Of a stretch of DNA of 39,694 bases, positions 1 through 10,323 are shown one piece after another. How positions within the stretch are numbered: the first letter of the stretch is position 1; each line of letters opens with the position of its first letter. The notes under the pieces are model-generated. The model was not told where the DNA came from and did not search any database. It saw only the letters and a list, made by a program, of their open reading frames with translations. A program made the position numbers and the translations under genes. The DNA comes from a virus: positions 58,976 to 98,669 of the IMG/VR virus record IMGVR_UViG_3300002231_000329, one strand, 5' to 3'.

Positions 1-573
1 CTTGTAGAGGAGGATGGAGAATGCAAGGGGTGGGTTGCTAGGTCGACTAAAACAAAAGAGGAGCTAAGTCAGATAAATGACGATATATCCGAATACAACA
101 TAGGATTACCAAAGTATAAGAAAAAAAGAAAGGAGTTAAGATATATCAATTCACCAGGAACTGACTTTTCTAAGCTTATTTTTGGCATAGATGAATTGAC
201 TATCAACACAAAAACAGCTATCTTAGTAGAAGGTATTATGGATAAGAGGAATGTTGACAAGCAAATGTTATTGTCTAGTTCCGATAGAATAAAATGTCTC
301 TCAACATTTGGAAAAAAGGTAAGTAAAGCCCAAATTGCTAAACTACAACGAAGAGGTATTGAGAATATAATTATTCTTTTCGATCCTGATGCTGTAAATG
401 ACAGTAAAAAATATGCTTACGAGCTAGATGGGTATTTCAATGTACTTGTAGGATTCTTGAAAGACAAAGATCCGGGAGATCTAACACACATGGAGTTAGA
501 GCAAGTAATGGATAATTTGAATACGCCGTTAAGTTTTAATGTAAGTAAAGTGCATAAGCATGAATTGGAATAA
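1..573 (+). CDS. DnaG-type primase, TOPRIM portion (5' partial)
   Basis: The reading frame is already open at base 1, so the N-terminus (zinc-binding and first half of the catalytic core) lies upstream. The 190 visible residues carry a primase-like 'GWVARS...RYINSP' stretch, then TOPRIM motifs: 'AILVEGIMDK' (catalytic Glu, about residue 72) and 'NIIILFDPDAVNDS' (the DxD-type acidic motif). Primases of this family lay down RNA primers for replication, which fits its place directly before a polymerase III alpha gene. The sequence after the TOPRIM is short, so there is no room for a fused helicase. It overlaps the next gene by 14 bases. The TOPRIM assignment is firm; primase rather than another TOPRIM enzyme rests on the upstream motif and the neighbours. 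Confidence 0.8.
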   Translation, partial: LVEEDGECKGWVARSTKTKEELSQINDDISEYNIGLPKYKKKRKELRYINSPGTDFSKLIFGIDELTINTKTAILVEGIMDKRNVDKQMLLSSSDRIKCLSTFGKKVSKAQIAKLQRRGIENIIILFDPDAVNDSKKYAYELDGYFNVLVGFLKDKDPGDLTHMELEQVMDNLNTPLSFNVSKVHKHELE

Positions 574-1060
574 AGTAGATGGTCAAAAGACCAGAGACCT
601 ACCTATGGTAGATTATTTGGAGATACTTCAAAAGGAGTATGTAGTGATGGAGATTAGAGCTAAAATCTATCCAACCAGTAAAGACAAAACCTACTATAAG
701 GGTATAATGTCTCATAAGAGAGCAAAGATTGAGGACATATCAAAGAGGAATTCTATTCCAAGTATTTTCAATGATACTGGAATGAAGAATTACATTGATG
801 AGAAGATTATAAATGTAAGAGGTATTCCTAATTTTATTTATAGGGATAAAATGGCTAAGGATAAATATGAGCAGAGAGATGTCGCTGCGTACTTTCATCC
901 TGGTGCTGATGTGAAGGTTTATACTAGTGATAAGGATTCGGATTTCAAGTTTGGGAAAATAGAGTCTTATGAACCTGGTAGTAATCATGTATTGGTGGTT
1001 CTCAGGGGAGAGTCCACATCTAATATGAAACACGTAGATCAAGTAACTAGAATATTGTAA
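560..1060 (+). CDS. hypothetical protein with a basic, SH3/KOW-like C-terminus
   Basis: I do not recognise this 166-residue protein. The N-terminal two thirds are charged and Lys-rich. The last 55 residues ('AAYFHPGADVKVYT' to 'HVDQVTRIL') alternate short hydrophobic strands with turns, like a small beta-barrel of the SH3/KOW type, which is an inference from pattern only. It sits between primase and polymerase III alpha and overlaps the primase end, so a role at the replication fork is possible but unproven. The start is uncertain: in-frame ATGs also occur at 605 and 647, and the latter has AAAGGAG 8-10 bases upstream, which would give a 137-residue protein. Confidence 0.75.
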   Translation: MNWNKVDGQKTRDLPMVDYLEILQKEYVVMEIRAKIYPTSKDKTYYKGIMSHKRAKIEDISKRNSIPSIFNDTGMKNYIDEKIINVRGIPNFIYRDKMAKDKYEQRDVAAYFHPGADVKVYTSDKDSDFKFGKIESYEPGSNHVLVVLRGESTSNMKHVDQVTRIL

Positions 1061-1070
1061 AATTTGTCGA

Positions 1071-4000
1071 ATGGATTTAAAGGAATGGATATCTGCCAAT
1101 AATTTGGCAGCCACTATAAACGTATCTAAGGGCTATGAATATGTAGAGATAAATGATGATAGATTTTTGATAATCGATCACGATGGATCCACACTATTTA
1201 CAGCTGACTTCAAGCTAATTATATCAAAAGACCAACACTCTGCTTTCAAGAAGGTGAAGTGCAATCATGTTTTATTCGAATTTGGTGGTAATTGGTATTG
1301 CTCTCCATTTGATGGCAAAATACTCTTCTCCAGTGGGGAGGAGTTTGAGGAAATAGGTTTTGATTTCAATGACTTTAAACACATAGGCGAAAGTCTATCC
1401 ACTTTTGGAGATGATGTATTAACCCATCTTGGGGTGCATGGTGGTTATGAGTTAATGAATGGATCTAGATCTTATTCAGATTGGTGTAAGAAGGCAAAGT
1501 TCCTAGGATTGAGATCTATGGGTATTTGTGAGAAAAACACCCTAGCTGGCACCATATCATTCCAGATGGCTTGCAGCAATAATGGTATTAAGTCAATAGT
1601 TAGGGGAAACTGTATCTGTAAAGTTCAGCGATGAAGATGACATTCAAGAGGTAAAGCTATATGTTTTGGATAGTAAGGGGTGGAGAAATCTGCTCCATAT
1701 AAACAAGGCTATAAATGTCGACAATGATGGATTCATACTATATGAAGATCTTCTTCTTAAGGGAGAGGGGTTGGTATTTGTGTGGGCATCTTCAAATGAT
1801 TTGGTTCTATCTAAAGAGCAATCACTAGACATAGACAGTGCTTTTGATAGATGTTTCTATCAATTCGATTCAGTGGAATACCAATCCAATGAAACAGATA
1901 AAACGCATCTCGAGAAGCTTCAAACACTTATTTCAAAAAGTTATTTTGAGCCAATATTTATCAATGACTCTTATTACTTGGATCAACAGGACTCTAGGGT
2001 CAAGAAGCTTGTAAATAAGATCGATAGGGGCAGAGCTCTAAATCAGAGTGAAGATCAATATTTTAAAGATCTGGATGATGTGGCAAGTTCGTGCGAATAT
2101 CTATTCCCCGATGAAGAATCATTCTGGGCATTCTTCTGGGAGGCTGTCGATAGTGCTTACTGGGTTGAGGATAATTCAGACTTTAAGATTGAAATAGGAG
2201 GATTCAAGATCCCTAAGTATGAAATGACTCCAGAAGAGAAAAGCAAGTTCTCTTCAAGTAGGGAGATGCTTGATCATCTTATTGATATTGGTATGGATAG
2301 TAAGGTAAGTGATAAGGATGCTGCTATTGCTTGGGATAGAATTGAGGAGGAGCTTGATGTTATCGAGGAAGGTGGTTTTGTTGATTACTTCCTAATACTT
2401 TGGGATATCATAAAATTCTGTAATCGAGAGGGCATATTGGTCGGGACTGGTCGTGGATCAGCGGCCGGAAGCTTTATATCATACCTATTGGATATCGTTA
2501 AACTTAATCCAATGGACTATGATCTGTTGTTCTCCAGATTCCTAAATAAAGGAAGAATTAAGGTTTCTATGCCTGATATTGACACTGACTTTGAATCAGA
2601 AAGAAGACCTGAGGTTAAGAGGTATATGGAGCAAAAGTATGGTCAAGACAGAGTTTGCTCTATTGGTACTTATGGTACTTTAAAATTAGCTGCAGCCATA
2701 CAAGATCTTGGGAAGCTACAGAGAATCGATAATGGCAAGAAAAGCTATATGACTAAGATTCTTAAGCCATATGCTGATTCTGGAAAGTGGAAGTCCTTAT
2801 TCGAATGTGCAGTAGAAACTCCAGATTTTAAAAAATTTACAATTCAAGATTATCCAGATATGATCAACAATATCAGGCTCTTGATGAATCAGCCAAAGAA
2901 TGCATCAGTCCATGCAGCAGGTGTTATCATTGTTCCAAAATGAAGACTCTGAGGGGAATCCGATGAACATATTTGATTGGATGCCAATTAAGAAAATGGA
3001 TGGAGTCCTTATATCAGAGTGGGAGGGAACTCATTTAGAGGCAGCTGGATTTCTTAAGGAAGATATATTGGGGATTAAGCAGCTGGATAAGTTTAAACAG
3101 ATGTTTGATCTCATCGAGGAGAATACGGGTGAGAGGCTGACTCTAACTCAAGAAGATATTCCCTTAGATGATGAAAACGTGTACAACCTATTTCATGAAG
3201 GATGTAATGGAGATGTATTTCAGTTTGGTACTGCCGGCTTAATAGGATACTCACAGGATGTTAAGCCCAACAATATTGAAGACCTGATAGCCATGAATGC
3301 ACTTTATAGACCAGGTGCCATGGTGTCTCAAGCACATATTGATTTTGTTAGGATTAGGCGTGGTAAAAAAGACCCTGAATACGATCACCTTCTTGAGGAG
3401 GTAACCAAAGACACAAACGGCCTTTATATCTATCAAGAGCAGGTGATGAAGGCTTTCCAGATTGTTGGTTGCTTTACTTCAGTGGAGGCAGATGATATTC
3501 GCCGAGCTATGGGTAAGAAGAAGGTAGAGGTTCTTCATTCTTATAAGAAGAGGTTTATTGATAATGCAATTTCTCAAGATTACGTAGAAGAAGAGGCTAT
3601 TGCTCTTTGGGATAAGTTGGAGGCTTTTGCTGGATATGGATTCAATAAGAGTCACGCCGCTGCTTACTCTATTATGGGATATATGGGGCAGTGGATTAAG
3701 TATCATCACCCAATGGAGTATTGGGCAGTTACTTTGTCTAATGCCGACAAAGAAGATCTACCTAAGTTTATATCAGAGATTAATAAGCTTGATCAAAACA
3801 TATCGATTGCTCCTCCTGATATTAATAAATCAAATGTATCGTTCACTCCAGATTTTGAGACCAACAAGATATATTGGGCTTTAAAAGTAAAGCAAGTTGG
3901 AGATTCAACTCTCGAGCATATTATTGAGGAAAGATCAGTTAATGGTCAGTTTTTCTCTTTTGAGGAGTTTATTGAAAGAGTCTCTAGAGCCAAGGTTAAT

Positions 4001-4573
4001 AAGGGTAAGATCTTGAATTTGATTCTTGCAGGAGCGTTTGATGAGATAGAAAAAATATCCAACGCAAAAGATAGAAAGAAGCTTATTATAGACAAATACT
4101 GCCCTCTTGTTGACAAGGACGTTAAGGAGAGATTTAGTGGTAGTCATTCAAGGTCTGAGCATTTCTGGTTAATCACTCAAAAAGATCTAACAGGTTTTGG
4201 TCATTTGGATTACAAAGACATAATAGGAACACAGACGGCTTTCATAGACAAGAAAGAGCTGTATGTATCTTCTGATAGATTCTTTTCTGGGGAAACAACC
4301 AAAAAGAGGGATGTAGTAATAGCAGGTATTATTAAGTCTGTGGTTGAAAGAAAAACTAAGAGAGGAGACACTTTTGCCAATCTTACTATTGAGTCTAATG
4401 ATGAGGAGATAGTTGCCACTGTATGGTCGGATGTGTGGGATAAAGAGGGAGAAGGAGTTTTAGATCACAAAGAGGGTATTATTGTGCTTAATGGGGTGGT
4501 TTCTTTCAACGATTATCACAAGAAGAATACTCTTCAGACAATTGGTGAAAAAACTCGAATAGCCCTTGTTTAA
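1071..4573 (+). CDS. dnaE: DNA polymerase III alpha subunit, interrupted by two frame breaks
   Basis: One polymerase of about 1167 residues is spread over three frames: 1071-1634, about 1603-2943 and 2944-4573. The N-terminal 115 residues are unfamiliar. A PHP domain follows ('LTHLGVHGGYELMNGS', then 'GLRSMGICEKN' and 'NNGIKSIV') that lacks several metal ligands, as many DnaE PHP domains do. The palm is intact: 'GTGRGSAAGSFISYLL' and 'SMPDIDTDFESERRPEVKRY' carry the glycine loop and the paired catalytic aspartates. Finger and helix-hairpin-helix regions follow ('MGKKKVEVLHSYKKRF', 'FAGYGFNKSHAAAYS', 'PPDINKS'), then an OB fold near the C-terminus ('VVIAGIIKSVVERKTKRGD'). The breaks fall at GGGG (1603-1606) and AAAA (2937-2940). 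Removing one G and adding one A restores a continuous protein ('HAAGVIIVPKNEDSEGN' across the second). It is presumably the phage replicase. Confidence 0.93.
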
Positions 4574-4595
4574 TTGATTTCAAGTTGTAAATTTA
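4566..4595 (+). promoter_or_regulatory. putative Bacteroidota-type promoter
   Basis: TTG at 4566-4568, a 19-base spacer, then TAAATTTA at 4588-4595, matching the TTTG / TAnnTTTG -33/-7 pattern with one mismatch in the -7. It lies 12 bases before the UvsY-like gene and overlaps the end of the polymerase gene. Confidence 0.5.
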
Positions 4596-4606
4596 CACTA
4601 TTCTAA

Positions 4607-5131
4607 ATGGAAAAAGTCAGAATATCTCTAGGGGATAAAGACATTGTATTGCAGTATGAGGATTTAGATATCAACATAGATGTAGACAATTATCTCAAAG
4701 TGGATTATGGTAATTTAATGGGTGATATTATCACATTTCCCGTATTCTTTTCACAACTAGCTCACTTAAGAGGTGAGGCCGAAACCAATGCTTCGATTAA
4801 GAAGATGGAGTTAGATATATATGAGGCCAAGCAAAGGGGGTATTACAGGAAGAAGCTGTTTGCAGACAATCAAAAGAAGCCTTCAATTCAAGAAGTTGAG
4901 GATGCTGTTATGATTGACCCCGGATACTCTCAGAAAAGAAAGAAGCAAATAAATGCTGATAGAGATTTTCATTATTTAGATGCATTATATTGGTCCGCAA
5001 AATCAAAGGACGGTAAACTTAATAAGATCATTGATAAATTAGGTGATAGAGACATCTTAGATGTAGTAGAGGGGGTGTTTAATGGTATTTCCATTAATGC
5101 TGCCAGATCATTCATAGGGAAAAGAGATTAA
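4607..5131 (+). CDS. UvsY-like recombination mediator (putative)
   Basis: The 174-residue, strongly helical protein has the layout of phage recombination mediators. A helical core ('YGNLMGDIITFPVFFSQLAH', then 'ASIKKMELDIYEAKQRGY') is followed by a short linker with 'KKPSIQEVEDAV' and a second helical segment beginning 'RDFHYLDALYWSAKS'. UvsY-type proteins load a RecA-family recombinase onto DNA coated with single-strand-binding protein. Here the next gene is such a binding protein, and RecA is encoded at 21010, which supports the guess. No catalytic motif is present. It is transcribed in line with the SSB gene from a likely promoter at 4566. The assignment is by pattern and neighbourhood, not by a diagnostic residue. 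Confidence 0.5.
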   Translation: MEKVRISLGDKDIVLQYEDLDINIDVDNYLKVDYGNLMGDIITFPVFFSQLAHLRGEAETNASIKKMELDIYEAKQRGYYRKKLFADNQKKPSIQEVEDAVMIDPGYSQKRKKQINADRDFHYLDALYWSAKSKDGKLNKIIDKLGDRDILDVVEGVFNGISINAARSFIGKRD

Positions 5132-5145
5132 TTAATTTGTAAAAT

Positions 5146-6459
5146 ATGTCTATAGATCGTAGTAAGTTCAGAGCTACCAGCCTTAAGAAGGTGGTAAAGC
5201 TTGAGGAGAAAGCAAAAGAAATCTTCTCCTCAAAACGGCGGTGGAAGTGGGTTTCCACCTTATCTGAAAATTACCAGATGGTAAAACAAGGGTGAGAATA
5301 TTACCTGAAAACCCAAACTCTCCAGAGGATATTAGCTGTTATTTTCAGCAGTGCTCAGTCCATTGGTTGCCTTATGTTAAGGTAGAAGATGATGGGAAGA
5401 AAAAAGAGGGTAATCGACCTGTATTTAATGCCCGTATTCACGGATCTCAGAAGAAAGACATTATTGATGAGTACATCAGTAGAGTCGTTGCCATTGTGAG
5501 GGACAGGACTTCCTCTAAAGAGGAAATGAAGCGTCAACTTAACCCCATTAATGGGTATAGAGCTACAGACGGTAAATGGGTGTCTGGTATCAGTGTTTCC
5601 AACTCATGGGAAATGTATGTTCTTAGTCTCGATAGCGATAATGAGAGTGAGATTCATCAATTATCTTTGAGAGCTTCATTGAGAAATAAAATCAACGAAG
5701 CTGCTTCTGATGAGGTAGATGAAGATGATGCAATGGGTGTTGATCCATTTACGGATATTGAAGAAGGATTACCACTTACAATCAAGCGTGATTCTAGCAA
5801 GAAAGGCGGCGATGGCTGGGGTGCTTCTATTCACAGAAGAGAAGAACCCTATCCATTGGGGGATGATGTTTTGGAGTCATTCTTAGGTTATCCTTCTTTA
5901 GAGGAGAGATATGTTGGGATTTACAACAAGAGTCATTTCGATCGAGCTATTGAAGGTCTTGAGTTGTTTGATCAGAGAAATGATTTCGAAGTTTTTGATT
6001 CTGAAGAATTCCAAGATCTGATAGTTGAGCTAGGAGATCTAGTTCCAGAAAAAGAGGAGGAAGACCAAACTTACTGAAAAAGAAGAGAAGAAAGACAGCT
6101 CCTAAGACTACCAAATACTAAGCCTAAAGAAAAAGAAGGTAGAAGAAGGTGAGCCTACTGATCTTGCTGATATGAATAAGAGGCAAATGAAGCAGTATAT
6201 CAAGGACAATGATTACTCAATTAGAGTGTTGCCTCGACATACTGAAGATGATCTTCAGGACATGATTGAGGACTATGAAGCGGATCTTAAATCGAGTGAG
6301 GCAGAACCTAAGGAGGTTGAGGAAGAATCATCATCAGATGAAGAAATTTCAGTAGATGAGGGTGAGTCGATGGATGTTGAAGACAGACCAAGAAGGTCTT
6401 TCAGAGACAGAAATGGTAGAGCTCCAAGAACTGGTGCCTCTAGAAGAAGAAGAGACTAA
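5146..6459 (+). CDS. single-stranded DNA-binding protein, interrupted by frame breaks
   Basis: I read this as one gp32-type ssDNA-binding protein of about 437 residues. Segment one (5146-5292) runs from 'MSIDRSKFRATSLKKV' to 'ENYQMVKQG'. Adding one G to GGG at 5290 joins it to 'VRILPENPNSPEDISCYF', the conserved start of the OB-fold region ('VHWLPYVKVEDDGKKK'). The body is rich in Asp and Glu and ends near 6060 in an A-rich Lys/Glu linker. About four more indels there (6050-6160) lead into 6172-6459. That last segment has a SAP/HeH-like pattern ('MNKRQMKQYIKDNDYSIRV') often seen at the end of such phage SSBs, an acidic stretch, and a basic Arg-rich tail. If the linker breaks are real, 6172-6459 is a separate 95-residue protein. 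It follows the UvsY-like gene by 14 bases. Confidence 0.75.
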
Positions 6460-6472
6460 ACTAAATAGAATG

Positions 6473-6500
6473 GTGGGGTGTTAGTTCACCCCACTTATTT
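6473..6500 (+). terminator. hairpin, likely intrinsic terminator
   Basis: A perfect 8-bp stem GTGGGGTG/CACCCCAC with a 6-base loop is followed by TTATTT. It sits between the SSB gene and the next ATG at 6508, so it could end the UvsY-SSB transcript or lower expression of the nuclease genes downstream. Confidence 0.6.
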
Positions 6501-6507
6501 GTATATT

Positions 6508-6765
6508 ATGTGGATGAATGGAAATAAAGTAATTTATGCAGATGGGGATAATTTGCATAAACTAGATCGAATTGATAAATCAAACCCCCTCCCATCTTTG
6601 GGTGAGGAATATGAGGTTGATAAATGTGTTTACCACCCTTGTGGTTTTTATCAGGTATATATAAAGGGATTTGATTATCTTACCAATACCGGAGATAGAG
6701 TATCGTTCTTCGCTGACAGGTTTGTAAGACCTGATATGAATGTTGTATCGGAAATTTTATCATAA
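6508..6765 (+). CDS. small KOW/SH3-like phage protein
   Basis: An 85-residue protein beginning 'MWMNGNKVIYADG'. ATG 6508 is preferred because the GTG at 6478 lies inside the terminator-like hairpin; ATG 6514 is also possible. The middle ('SLGEEYEVDKCVYHPCGFY') and the end ('FFADRFVRPDMNV') match a pattern common in small Bacteroidota phage proteins: a G-x-x-Y-x-V strand, a paired-strand core, and a closing F-x-x-x-R-F-x-R/P. The function of that family is unknown to me. Its TAA overlaps the ATG of the SbcD-like gene by one base (TAATG), so the two are probably translated together. Confidence 0.75.
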   Translation: MWMNGNKVIYADGDNLHKLDRIDKSNPLPSLGEEYEVDKCVYHPCGFYQVYIKGFDYLTNTGDRVSFFADRFVRPDMNVVSEILS

Positions 6766-7838
6766 TGAAAAAGAGCTTTAAGCCAATAATGATATTGCTT
6801 ACTGATACTCACCTTAATAAGGATAATATTGAGTTAAACAGAAGCATATTCAATCAAGCAGCTGATTTAGCGATAAAGCTAAACATGAAGAGGATATTCC
6901 ATGCTGGGGATATCTTTGATAATAGAGTAAACCAAACCCAAAGAACCCTTATTGCATTTAAGGCAATACTCACAGATCTTTGGGAGAAGGGTATTGAATT
7001 ACATGCCATACCTGGTAATCACGACAAAGTTGACTATGAATCAAGGGATAGTTATTTGTCGGTTTATACCGAGTATCCCAATTTTGTGTTGTATGAAAAT
7101 GGGGGAGTTTTTGAAGACGATCGCAACGATGTCTCAATTTACATGCTTCCTTACTTCAAGGAAGCTACAGTGTATCCTGAAGAGCTTAATAATATTGCTC
7201 TTGAGGCATCTCAGGATAAAGATTCCTCTAAGAAGATATTGATTACCCACATTGCAGCTAATGGTGTTAAGAACAACGATGGCACTACCGTAGATTACGG
7301 TATCCCTCCCAACGCTTTTAAGACCTTTGATAAGGTTTTTGTGGGGCATTATCATAATGCTCAAGAGGTGGGGAGTAATGTTGTGTACATTGGCTCTACT
7401 TTCCCTCATAACTTTGGAGAGAACAACAATAAGGGAATTGTTGTTGTTAATGATGATCTGTCATATGAATATGCTGATACTGATTTTCCAAGGTATCACA
7501 AACACATTTATAAGGTCGGATCAGATCAGGGCACTATAGAGAAGCAATTAGGTAGGCATGATGATCAAGATCATGTTAGGGTTGAGGTTGTTGGATCACA
7601 AGAAGAAGTATCTGCATTCGATCAATCGATATTCAAAGATCAGGGAGTAGATGTAAAGAAAAAGAGTACTGCTATTGAGACTAATATCTCATCAGTAGAA
7701 ACCTCCACCTTTTCAGCACACACCTCAAGCAGCATTATTGCAGAGTTTGATGTGTTTTGTGGTGATCAGGGTTATTCAAAGGCAGAGATTGAGATTGGAA
7801 AGAAATATATTGATTGTTTGAGAGATGTGGAAGCCTAA
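6765..7838 (+). CDS. sbcD: SbcD/Mre11-like exonuclease subunit
   Basis: A 357-residue calcineurin-type phosphoesterase with all family motifs: 'LLTDTHLNKDN' (D-x-H), 'IFHAGDIFDNR' (G-D), 'HAIPGNHDK' (G-N-H-D), 'ILITHIA' and 'VFVGHYHNAQE' (G-H-x-H). Proteins of this kind pair with an SbcC/Rad50 ATPase to trim DNA ends and cut hairpins; in T4 the pair is gp47/gp46. The C-terminal 130 residues are less conserved and probably bind the partner. The gene overlaps the SbcC-like gene by 14 bases, the usual arrangement for this complex. No inactivating substitution is visible. Confidence 0.92.
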   Translation: MKKSFKPIMILLTDTHLNKDNIELNRSIFNQAADLAIKLNMKRIFHAGDIFDNRVNQTQRTLIAFKAILTDLWEKGIELHAIPGNHDKVDYESRDSYLSVYTEYPNFVLYENGGVFEDDRNDVSIYMLPYFKEATVYPEELNNIALEASQDKDSSKKILITHIAANGVKNNDGTTVDYGIPPNAFKTFDKVFVGHYHNAQEVGSNVVYIGSTFPHNFGENNNKGIVVVNDDLSYEYADTDFPRYHKHIYKVGSDQGTIEKQLGRHDDQDHVRVEVVGSQEEVSAFDQSIFKDQGVDVKKKSTAIETNISSVETSTFSAHTSSSIIAEFDVFCGDQGYSKAEIEIGKKYIDCLRDVEA

Positions 7839-9798
7839 TTATATTCATTTCAAAAGAGTACTATCCCATACAGATAGTAGGTATGTGTTTCAGAATGGAA
7901 TTGCCATACCGGTGATCGGAATTAATGAAACCGATGAAGGGCAGAAGTCTAATGGATCAGGGAAGTCAGCTATCATAGAAGCTGTTATTACAGGTCTTCG
8001 GGGAGAGCCATTTAGATTTAAGAGCGCCAAAGACATTGTTCAAGATGATGAGAAGGGGTGTGAGATTGATTTTGAGCTTGAGCATGCCGATGGTGATGTG
8101 ATTAGGATTTATCGAAAGATAATGAAGAAGGGGTCATCTAAAGTTGAATTATATAGAGATGGTGAGATAGATAAAGATCTAAAGGATCTCCATCCAAGAG
8201 AAACCAATAAAGCGATTGAGGAAGCTCTTGGTATATCTTTCGAAGATATTGCCAACTACTATATACTCTCAAATGAAGATCATAAGCCATTCTTTCTGTC
8301 GACTGATGGTAAGAAGAAGGAGACCATAAATAGGTTCTCTAAGGCCAATGTAGTTGATGTTTCTATCGATAAGGTTGGGGTGGATATTGCTGCCAAAGAA
8401 AAAAATCTTAGATCCAATGAGAATGAGCAGATAAAGACAGAGGGAACTTTGGAGGTTATCGAGGAGGATATCTTAGATCTTAAGGAGAGTATATCACATA
8501 TTGAATCTAATCACAACAAGAAAATTGCTGCCATTAAGGATGATATTTCCAATATGGAGGAGGCTATCAAGTCTGTTGAGCAAGATATTTCGAAAAGCAA
8601 GAAAGATCTAGCCACTAGAAAAGAAGCCCTATCAGATAACTCAACAGAGTCCCTAACTCCTCAGATCAAGAAATTAGAGGATAAGTTGTCCGAATTAAGA
8701 AAGGAAGAAAAGGAGTTACGTAAGGAGGAGAAAGAAGTATTTGAGGAGGAGAAGGACCTTAATAAGAAGAAGAGGGAGATTGAGGTAAAACTTTCTGGAG
8801 AGATAGAGTGCCCTCATTGTAAGGACACCTTTATACCAGGTGGTGAATCTGATACATCAGACCTCAAGGAAGATAGAGACAGCATCACTGCAGACCTCAA
8901 GGAAGTGGATACCGATAAAAAGGATCTATCAGAAGATATTAAGTATTTGTCAGAAGAAAAAGAGGGTGTTGAGGATGATATTGATAAGCTACAAAAGAAG
9001 GTTAGTGCAGCCAAGAAGATAGAGGATGGAATCGCTGAATATGAATCCATAATTAAATCTAAAGAGAATAGGCTTCGCACTAAAGAGAGTGGTTTGGTAG
9101 ACCTCAACAACAATCTGTCAACTCTTGAAAAAACTGATGTTCTTGAGGATCCATACACCCCTCAGATCGAGGCCAAGGAACTCAAGATAGTGAGCTTGAA
9201 TAAGGAGTGGGATGATCTCAAAGAAAAGTATTCAAAAATAGAATCAGAGATAGAGTCCACGAAAGTATGGGAAGGTAGACTGAAGAGATTTAAGTCCCAC
9301 CTTGCCAATCAAGCCATCAACACGATTGAAGGATACACTAACTCATATTTGGAGAAGATCCACACAAATCTCCAAGTCCAGATAAGTGGATTTAGACTTC
9401 TTGCTGATGGTAAAACCATTAAGGAGGAGATTGAGATAGGTGTTCTAAGAGATGGATTACCAGTAGGTGTATTTAAGAGATTCTCCGGTGGAGAGAAGGC
9501 TAGAATCAATATATGCAACATATTGGCTATGCAGCAAATCATCAATGATACATCTGAGACTGGTGGATTAAATCTACTTCTTTTAGATGAGGTAACTGAG
9601 TCTTTAGATTATTTGGGAATATCTGAAATAATCAATGCCTTAAGTAGTCTGAAGAAGACTGTGTTGCTTATTAATCACGTTCGAGATCAATCTTTTGAAA
9701 ACGAGCTAGTAGTTTGTAAGCAAGATGGAGAAAGTAAGCTTGGTAAGCTTATTAGAAGTGGTATGGAGGAGAAATTTGAACCGTTTGAATATGACTAA
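7825..9798 (+). CDS. sbcC: SbcC/Rad50-like ATPase subunit
   Basis: A 657-residue SMC-type ATPase. Walker A appears as 'GQKSNGSGKSAIIEAV' near residue 45. A long charged coiled coil runs from about 190 to 520, broken by a zinc hook 'CPHCKDTF' (C-x-x-C) near residue 330. The ABC signature is 'FSGGEKARINICN', Walker B is 'LLLLDEVTESLDYLG', and the switch histidine is in 'VLLINHVRD'. It is much shorter than cellular SbcC (about 1000 residues) and close to phage T4 gp46 in size. With the overlapping upstream nuclease gene it should form the end-processing complex that feeds recombination-dependent replication. Confidence 0.92.
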   Translation: MWKPNYIHFKRVLSHTDSRYVFQNGIAIPVIGINETDEGQKSNGSGKSAIIEAVITGLRGEPFRFKSAKDIVQDDEKGCEIDFELEHADGDVIRIYRKIMKKGSSKVELYRDGEIDKDLKDLHPRETNKAIEEALGISFEDIANYYILSNEDHKPFFLSTDGKKKETINRFSKANVVDVSIDKVGVDIAAKEKNLRSNENEQIKTEGTLEVIEEDILDLKESISHIESNHNKKIAAIKDDISNMEEAIKSVEQDISKSKKDLATRKEALSDNSTESLTPQIKKLEDKLSELRKEEKELRKEEKEVFEEEKDLNKKKREIEVKLSGEIECPHCKDTFIPGGESDTSDLKEDRDSITADLKEVDTDKKDLSEDIKYLSEEKEGVEDDIDKLQKKVSAAKKIEDGIAEYESIIKSKENRLRTKESGLVDLNNNLSTLEKTDVLEDPYTPQIEAKELKIVSLNKEWDDLKEKYSKIESEIESTKVWEGRLKRFKSHLANQAINTIEGYTNSYLEKIHTNLQVQISGFRLLADGKTIKEEIEIGVLRDGLPVGVFKRFSGGEKARINICNILAMQQIINDTSETGGLNLLLLDEVTESLDYLGISEIINALSSLKKTVLLINHVRDQSFENELVVCKQDGESKLGKLIRSGMEEKFEPFEYD

Positions 9799-10321
9799 AA
9801 AATTATTTGCTGGAATGGATCCAGGTAAATCGGGAGCAATTGTTATCCTCAGTGAAGAAGGTGATATTGAGTTTAAGAGTGTAGTACCAGTTATTGGTAA
9901 GGAGTATGATAAGCAAGCTGTAAAAGACATTCTTCTTGAGTGGGATAGTGGTGATAATTGTATTGTTCATGCCATGATAGAAAATGTTCATGCTATTCAA
10001 GGAAACGTGGGTGGTACTTCCAATTTTAACTTTGGTAAGGGTGCTATGCTATGGGAGATGGCTGTTGTGTGTCTTGAGATTCCTCATACCCTTATATCAC
10101 CTGCTCTTTGGCAGAAGGAGGCATGGAGTGGGGGTTACAATACAATATAAAACCTGGTACTGAAAAGAAAAGTGAAGGACACCAAATCCACCTCTTTGTT
10201 AGCTGCCAAAAGATTGTTTCCAAAAGCCGATCTAAGGAAGTCGGATCGAGCAAAAATACCTCATGATGGAATAGTAGATGCTCTACTTATTGCAGAGGCT
10301 TGTAGACGTAAATTCAGGTAA
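9791..10321 (+). CDS. RuvC-like Holliday junction endonuclease, interrupted by frame breaks
   Basis: Start and stop are in the same frame, but three one-base insertions separate them: GGGGG at 10130, AAAA at 10149 and an AAAA within 10163-10171. Removing one base from each gives a protein of about 175 residues, the usual size. The first part holds the RuvC catalytic Asp ('FAGMDPGKSGAIVIL') and Glu ('AMIENVHA'), then 'ALWQKEAWSG'. The last part has 'LLAAKRLFPKADLRKSDRAK' and the paired acidic motif 'IPHDGIVDALLIAEACRR'. RuvC-type resolvases cut four-way junctions, suiting the recombination genes around it. It overlaps the end of the SbcC-like gene by 8 bases. Confidence 0.85.
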
Positions 10322-10323
10322 TT

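Noticed and set aside
1071-4573. Inteins or introns splitting the polymerase gene
   Set aside because: No extra sequence lies between the segments; the breaks are one-base shifts in homopolymer runs, with protein similarity continuing immediately on both sides.
6172-6459. Separate SAP/HeH-domain gene after the SSB
   Set aside because: The segment matches the usual C-terminal end of phage ssDNA-binding proteins and the A-rich join shows several apparent indels, so one broken gene is more likely than two.
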